Part shown: positions 57,201-64,000 of the stretch, one piece after another | Layout of the letters: the number at the start of each line of letters is the position of its first letter | Numbering within the stretch: the first letter of the stretch is position 1 | NCBI RefSeq assembly: GCF_020740795.1 | Contig: NC_067312.1 | Location: forward strand, 9,814,748 to 9,878,747 | Origin: Apus apus | Taxonomy: Eukaryota; Chordata; Aves; Apodiformes; Apodidae | Reading direction: 5' to 3' | Length of the DNA: 64,000 bases | Translations under genes and position numbers: made by a program | The notes under the pieces: model-generated | What the model was told of the DNA's origin: nothing | The model's database searches: none | The model's input: the letters and a program-made list of their open reading frames with translations, nothing else

Positions 57201-60114
57201 GCTGAGTGGCTCTCTGCAAAGACCTGAGGAGATGGGGGGGTGGGATCCATACCCTTGCAGGTCACTGGTGAAATCAGATCAGATGCAAACCATGCCTGGA
57301 GAGACTGGATCAAAACCCCATTGCTTTAGAAACATTTGGAGCCACACAGAGGATCTGGCTGGGCAATAGGTTAGCAAGGCTGAGCCTGCAATGGGTCAGG
57401 AGCATTAGGGAAAAGGTTCTGGGTTGCAAGTTCAGCATCTGCAGAAATCAACCAGCCAGAAGGGCTGTGTGGGACCACAGGAGTGTGCTGGAGAAAAGCC
57501 TTGCTGGTGCCGTGTCTCTAAAGCTTTGCATACTCAGTGTGTTAGGAATTAAAAAACAAACCCCAAAATTAATTTACTTGGATATTGGCATACGATAAAC
57601 CTTGCTTGGGGAAATTAGTCCACTAGACAGGACAACTGGTCAGTGGTGGTGATGGAGTCTCCACCACAAAGGTTCTTGATGTTGTTGTCTTCAGCTGGGC
57701 CAGAAGAGACTCTGCAAAATGTTATCTTGCTCAGTTCTTACACTCTGGCTGGCAATGATCCTCCCTGAGCCCCCAGTACATGCATAAGGCAGTGCCATTG
57801 ACATCTCAAGTATGTGAAAAACATCTCTTAAATATCTCGACTACACACAAAGGACCATCCTGTATGACCATTCCTATTGACTACTTACAAATATCTTGTC
57901 TCTGCACAGGGCAGCTTCTGCTGCAGCAGGGACACTTTGAGACTTGCCACCCACGATGGAGATGAGTGCATTCAGGCACACGAGATAGGACAGGAAATTC
58001 CTACCTGGAAGGTTCCCATAACAGTTAGTCAGATACTTAATTGTGAACCTGCCATGGGGGCACTTGCAGCTAGTGCTAGTGGTCAGGAATTTCTCCATTC
58101 TTTTGCTTGCAAAGATTTTTTGGTTCTTTCCTGTGTCTGGCAGCCAGTACCCAGCAGGGAAGAGGCAGGTTTTCCTGGGGACCTGGAGCTTTGGGGTGCT
58201 ACAGGGAAAGAACATTTGAACAGACATTCCTTGCTGGAAGTCGGCACCAAGACCCTTCCGTGCTGAGCAAGGCATGATCCAAGGCTCAGTTGTCAAATGA
58301 GCTTTGGCTTGTGCTAGATTTTTCCCAAGGCCAGAGGTGATGGATAGGAAAAGGCCCTGGTGGCAAGGAGACTTGGAGGAACTTGCTGACTGGGTGAGTT
58401 TGAGCCCAAGGTTGGTGCCAGTGTTGCCTGAGGTCACCTTGGCCCTGGAATTGTCCTGGGGACATGGCATGGTGCAAATGAGAAACATGAGAGGAAGCTT
58501 GACAGAGGGTAATTTGGGTAAAAAAGCTTCATATTTGTTTCCAGTATGGAAAACACCTCTACTGGGAGCATGAGGGAGACTTAGGAGTTGTTACTTTTGG
58601 ATGAGAAAGGCAGTGAATTTGATCTACAAACAAACGGGAACTGGCAAAGCTGACAGCTTTTGCTCTGATTGCTTTCCTTCCTCTGTGCCGAGCTATGTAT
58701 TTTTTTGTAGTTATTTTTTTTTGTCCTTTAATATTTTTTTTTCCCCTTTTAATTTATTGAAATGCTCTGGATCCCAATTCACTTTCTTCACTCTTCATAT
58801 CTTATTGCTTTGGCTGAAACATTAAATCCCCAGTATGACTGGGATCAGGGCAAGAATAAAAATAGCCCATGGAAAAACAAACCAACCCAAGGACGTGAAA
58901 ACAAGCTGCAGCATTTCTGATGTTTGGGTTTTGGTAGCAGAAGGTGTGTGTCTCCTGGGAGTAGGACAGGGACATGGCTATGGCAGCCTGTGGCATGAAG
59001 GGCTGTTACCAATCCCTACATGATGGGGTGACTGAAATGAGTTGGTGGGCTACTCTCTGGCCCCCAAAGATCAGGGTCTCTGCTAAAATTGTCTGCCTGA
59101 CTTGATGGGCAGAATAAGGGAGAAAACTCTCTGCCAAAGGGGTGAGGCCAGAGGTTTTTCCTGCAGCTGAGAAAGTGCCAAGAAGGAAGCCTTGCTTTGT
59201 GAAATGTCCTCAGAGAGCTGCAGGGACATGGAGAAGTAGCTGCCAAGTGCCCTCCTTGCCTGATGCTGTTTTTAAAAAAAATGAGCACCCTTTGTCACAG
59301 GAGGACACTGAGGCCCAGGACAATTATGTGGTATCTGTAGATGGGGAAGGCTTGGAGCAGCATGCTGCATTCCTGGGCATCAGCTGCCTTCCCTCTGTGC
59401 AGACAGCCTGTGCAGCCAATGTGTCACGTTGCTCCCCTTTCATCAGCCTGAAATTACCATTTGTAAAAAAGGGTAAAGAAATCCAAATCTTCAAGAAGCC
59501 ACTCAGGCGCTTGTCTGAGGCTTGTTCTTTTTAAAAAAGTCAAAGAAACAGATGTTCCTTTTTGGTATTAAAAGGGCTGCAGGGCTGGATCCTGCTCTTG
59601 CTTCCAGCACTGAGAATACGGAGCAAAGCAGAGGTCCCTCCAATCAAGGACAGGCACTCCTCTGCACTGCAGGAGAAATCTGGGCCCCCAGAATTTCAGG
59701 GAAGGGGTTTTCCCCTTTTTGTGACACCTTGCTGTTAATGAGGTGAATAACAGATGCATCTGCGGGCTCCCTGAGGTGGTGCTGCTTTGGGAATGTCTCC
59801 CTCCTGATTGCTGCCTTGTCTACCTGGAAACAGGGCCTGCTGCTACCTTGATAACTGCTTTGAAAAGCTTCTATAACTCTCCTGCAGCCTCCCCATGTGC
59901 CTTTGTCTCCTCTTCTCAGTCAGTGGTGCTTTTCCTCCAGTCTTTCATGGCTGCCCCTCAAAGAGACCCCCACAGCAGCTATCTCACAGATCACCTGGGG
60001 AAAACCATTTCCCAGTGGGATCCTGTAGCCCTGCTCAACCTTAGTGGCTTCTGTCAACATTGGCAGCCATATACCAGCCTCCCACAGCAGCCTGTGTACA
60101 GGGATTGGTTTGGA
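54201..60114. other. gene desert, nothing recognised beyond listed blocks
   Basis: Unique noncoding sequence. AT-rich patches near 54.33-54.70 and 55.83-55.96 kb resemble the candidate elements but less clearly. No coding exon or RNA gene is recognised. Confidence 0.55.
57115..57195. other. candidate conserved noncoding element
   Basis: A short block with CTGCTAATTGGGATGCTGAT, AATTATTAGTG and CATGATTTAATTTTC, in unique AT-rich context between GC-richer flanks. Confidence 0.3.
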
Positions 60115-61365
60115 GGATGTTATCAACAGATGGATTCATCAAGGGGAAGTCATGTTTGACCAATCTGATAGCTTTTTATGATGGCATACCTAGATGGATA
60201 GATGGGGGAGGGCAGCTGACATGGTCCACCTTGACCTCAGCAAGGCTTTCAACATTGTCTCCTATGGCATCCTCAAAACCACACTTGAGAGGTGTGGATT
60301 GGACAATTGGATAGTGAGATGGAATGAGAACTGGCTGAAAGACAGAGCTCAGAGAGTTGTTGTCAGTGGGACTGAGTCCAGCTGGTGGCTTGTGCCTCCC
60401 ATGGGTCAGTGCTGGGTCCAGCCCTGTTCAATATACTCATTAATAACCTAGATGAAGTGACAGAGTGCACCATTACCAAGTTTGCTGATGACACTAACCT
60501 GGGAGGAGTGGCTGACACACCAGAAGGCTGTGTTACCATCCAGCATAACATGGACAGGCTGGAGAGCTGGGTAGGGAGAAACTTGATGAAATTCAACAAG
60601 GGCAAGTATAAAGTCTTCCATCTGGGGAAGAACAACCCCATGTACCAATATAAGTTGGGAGCTGACCTGCTGGAGAGCAGCTCTGGGGAAAGAGACCTGG
60701 AAGTCCTGGTGGACAACAGGCTGACCATGAGCCAGCAATGTGCCCTGGCAGCCAAGAAGGCCAATGGCATCCTGGGGTGCATGAAGAAGAGTGTGGCCAG
60801 TAAGTTGAGGGAGCTTCTCCTCCCCCTCTACTCTGTCCTGGTGAGGCCACATCTGGAATATTGTGTGCAGTTCTGGGCTCCCCAGTTGAAGAAGGACAAG
60901 GAACTACTAGAGAGAGTCCAACACATGGCCATGAAGATGATGAAGAGACTGGAGCGTCTGCCCTATGAGGAAAGGCTGAGCGAGCTGGGTCTGTTTAGCT
61001 CAAAAAAAAAGGAGGCTGAGAAGTCATCTCATCAATGCTTATGAATGTCTAAAGGGCAGGTGTCAGGAGATGGAGTTGGACTCTTAGTGGTGTCCAGTGA
61101 CAGAACAAGGGGTAATGGTCACAAACTGGCACACATGAGATTTAACCTGAATATGAGAAAATATTTCTTTACCCTGAGGGTTACAGAGCACTGGAACAAG
61201 TTGCCCAGGGAGGCTGTGGAGTCTCATTCCCAGGAGACATTCAAAGCCCACCTGGACCTGTTCCTGTGTCATCTGCTGTAGGAGATCCTGCTCTGGCAGG
61301 GGGTTTGGACTAGATGACCTCTGGAGGTCCCTTTGAACCACTACCACTCTGTGATTCTGTGAACA
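60115..61365 (+). mobile_element. CR1 LINE, 5'-truncated, reverse transcriptase broken by frameshifts
   Basis: This plus-strand CR1 non-LTR retrotransposon copy begins near the GFIKGKSCLTNLIAFYD motif (about 60133) and ends with the CR1 3' tail GTGATTCTGTGA near 61362. It encodes the palm and C-terminal parts of the reverse transcriptase: a degraded HLDLSKAFN motif, GSVLGP, the catalytic FADDT and a conserved VRPHLEYCVQFWAP block. At least three frame changes break it: near 60205, near 60380, and at an A-run near 61000. A further open segment (to 61281) carries the [16 protein letters not shown] region. The 5' UTR, ORF1 and endonuclease are absent. It is a dead copy and moderately diverged. 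Confidence 0.93.
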
Positions 61366-64000
61366 GCAGAAGGGTGGTTGTCTCATGCTATGACCTTTCC
61401 TGGATTTCAGCTGCAAAAGAGCTGGTGAGTAGCTACTTGCCCTAAAAATGACATTGAAGTGTGGGACTGAGTGCTTGTGCTCGGAGGAAACCTCCTGCAC
61501 ATCCTGCATGGACATGGTCTGCTGTCAAGGTCTGATTCTGCCAGCTGTGATCTCTGGTCTATGTCAAAGTTGGATTTGGCTCCTGGTAAACAAGCTGAGA
61601 AAGCCAGAGCTTGAGCAGTGTGGAAAGCTGATTCCTTAGAGCTGCAGTTTGTTCCTGCTCTCCTGAAAACAGATCACTGCTCTATGGATCATAGCAGCTA
61701 CTAACATCTGCTCACAGGGTATTGAAGCTGAGATGAAGGAAGGAGCTCAGCACAGGGCTGAACCTCAGCAGCAGATTAGCAGTGAGGCTCAGCAAGGCCA
61801 GGAGCTGTGACATGCCTGGTGGAGGAAACAGCTTCTCATTCCTGCCTCCTCAGGCAGGAATTCCCCTTGTCCTGCAAGGGGGTAGGTGTACCACAGAAAT
61901 GCCTCATCCTGGACCCAAGATGGTGCCCATCAGCAGCATCCTGCTTCTTTGAGAAGCAGCATCTCGGGTGGCTGCCGTATTTCTACCACTGAATTTAACA
62001 CCTGATCTGGGAGAGATGTGTTGCCCTGAAAAGCAGATAAGCACTGCTCCTGGAGACACTGCAAACAATGCACTCCATGCCTCCAGCACCACAGACATTC
62101 TGAAAAAGCCCCAGTGGCTCTGTTGGCCTCTTTTTGGTGAGGTTTTGGACTCCCTGAGCATTACCTGAAACCTCCTGCTGCTCCATGTTAGGGCTGCCTT
62201 ATCAGTAGCTGATAAGGTGCTGAGGAAAGCTCTGGGCTGGATCAGAGTCATCCAAGATGTCAGATCCTCTTCATTCAACAAAATACAAAAGCAAGAATCT
62301 CATCTGGCTATTTGACTGTGCCAAAATAATAGCTCATTCAGAAGGTGGAATTGAAATCTAAAAGCTAACATTTGTGGTGTGTGTCTATAACAGACAGGCA
62401 CAGGGTACCTACCCATACTGCATTTAATTTCTTTCATAAACTCCTTTCATCCGAGGCATCACTGTCCAGGGAAAACTGGCAAAAATTTTGTTGCAGACAT
62501 CACCATTTGTGCTGCTGTGAGCTGCCCAGCACTGGGACTGAGTAGCTGCATTATCATTCATTTTAATTGAGTGTTTGGGCTAGCCACTCCAGCCAGAAAT
62601 CTTGCTCCAGCTCATCACCATGAGCTCGTTACCTCCAAAGCCTGAAGGCTCACCTGCCTCAGAGACAGGAGATGAAAAAATGGGGCACTTGCCAGGTGCC
62701 TTCAATGGGTTGCAGTTAGAGAGTACTGGGTGCTGTAAGGGCTGATGCCGGGAGGGAAAGGGCACCCAGTTTGGCTAGGATGCAGCCAGTGAGGTATGTA
62801 TGGAGGCTGTTGGATGCCTATGGGCTGTGAGGGGTGAAATATCCTCAAAGAAGAGGGTGGATTCTGGTTTTCTGGGACATTATCACTCTGCCTGTGTTAG
62901 GGAGAGCAGAAGGGCCACGACACCTGGGCAAATCTGTTATTCCCTTTCCTTTGAAGGCAGGGAGGTGACTGCTGTAGTCACTGGGCCTGCTTCAATCTCC
63001 TCCTGCAGCCCACAGTCCTTCAGAATACAATTATTATTGTAAAGAAAGGAGAAGCTCTGCTGTGAAGTGGCCCAGGCTCATTTTGAACACATCAGAGCTA
63101 AGCTGGTCCAGAGATCCAGCTGGGATAGGAGACAAACCCACTACCTGGGCTCTCCAGGTAGCCAATGCCTACCTAGCAGATGCCCAGCAAAGCTTGTTCC
63201 CTCTCCCAAAGAGTATTTCAACCTTTCATGAGCACTGGCCTTGCTGGAGCATGGCAAGATCACCTGCTGACCTCTCCCTCTTGTACTAAGAGACAGTGAA
63301 TAATGTAACTATTTCCTCCATGCCTTCTCCATGCCTTTATGGAGTTATTATTCCTGGTCCTACACAATCTCTTTTCCAGAGTTCCATTCCACTCAGTTCC
63401 TCCTTGGTACAGAAGCTGTCCCAGACCTTGGATCAGCTCCACTTGGTCTTTCTCAGCTGGGAGAGCAGAAGCACATGCAGTGCCCATGAATACAGATTTA
63501 CCCTGCATTGTGGTGATGCGTGATGTTTTGCTGTAATTTCCTGACCACTGCTACTACTTTTGTGCTGTGCCCTGTTATGCAGAGCCGCAGCACCCAGCTC
63601 ATGAGCCCAACAGTGTCCCAAACATTTTATTTCCACTGTGCTCATCAAACCCGTATTTCCTGTGTCGCTTCATTGCTGAGCAGTTTTGCTAGACCTTCTG
63701 GCAGCTGTTAAAAAGTTGTGATGCTGGCATAAGACATCAATCTCATTGTCTACCTCCTTCCCTGGCTCATGCATGAACAGACCAAGCAGTGGAAGTCTCC
63801 ATGCTCTCTCCTTGCAGGGCTCTGCCCCTCTGCTGAGAAAGCAGCCATGCATCCTGGACTCTTTGCTCATACCTAGTTAGGGAGAAAACCTACTTGTTCT
63901 TCTGCTGCCACTTCAGTTCCTTTAAAGTTCATTTTGTGGCTTGTCTTCAGGTTTGTTTTGAGATGCTTTCAGGATGGGAGGTTTTCCAAGCTTGCCTGCC
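61366..64000. other. no gene seen
   Basis: Unique noncoding DNA after the CR1 copy. The short frames have no domain or codon-bias support. Confidence 0.6.

Overview
The window is vertebrate nuclear DNA and almost certainly avian. Three multi-exon genes with GT-AG introns and CpG-island promoters are present. The interspersed repeats are CR1 LINEs with the bird-type 3' tails (repeats of ATTCTATG or ATTCTGTG). The gene order ARID3C(-) / SIGMAR1(-) / GALT(+) is that of human 9p13.3, a region that maps to the avian Z chromosome. The species cannot be fixed from sequence alone. A 99-base run of N (24628-24726) shows a draft assembly gap.

Layout. 1-28.4 kb: no coding exon that I can recognise. It holds CR1 fragments (about 6.3-6.97, 8.95-9.27 and 11.02-11.50 kb), the gap, and one unexplained CpG-rich, exon-like ORF at 12.96-13.21 kb. 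28.47-29.65 kb: a CpG island carrying the 5' end of ARID3C on the minus strand. One firm exon ends exactly where the ARID domain should begin, and there is a candidate upstream exon. The ARID-domain exons themselves are not visible. 29.7-35.2 kb: a pyrimidine tract, a TG-rich block (30.1-30.8 kb), a CA-rich block (34.25-34.75 kb) and a conserved-looking noncoding segment beside it. 35.2-38.75 kb: complete SIGMAR1 (minus, 4 exons, 223 aa). 38.97-42.79 kb: complete GALT (plus, 11 exons, 366 aa), divergent from SIGMAR1 with only 219 bp between the two start codons. 42.8-64 kb: no recognisable exon. IL11RA, which follows GALT in mammals, is not seen. Instead there are several AT-rich, low-repeat, TAAT-bearing blocks that look like conserved noncoding elements, purine tracts, and a 5'-truncated, frameshifted CR1 at 60.1-61.37 kb.

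How the genes relate. GALT is the uridylyltransferase of the Leloir galactose pathway. SIGMAR1 is the ER chaperone/ligand receptor at mitochondrial contact sites. ARID3C is a nuclear DNA-binding regulator. They are neighbours by conserved synteny and not by shared pathway, but the short head-to-head spacing makes one bidirectional CpG promoter for SIGMAR1 and GALT likely. No prokaryotic features, CRISPR arrays or tRNA genes were seen. I found no convincing new multi-gene system. The best unexplained items are the cysteine-patterned exon-like ORF at 13.1 kb, the missing ARID3C exons, the CR1 tail serving next to a GALT splice acceptor, and the cluster of candidate regulatory elements downstream of GALT.
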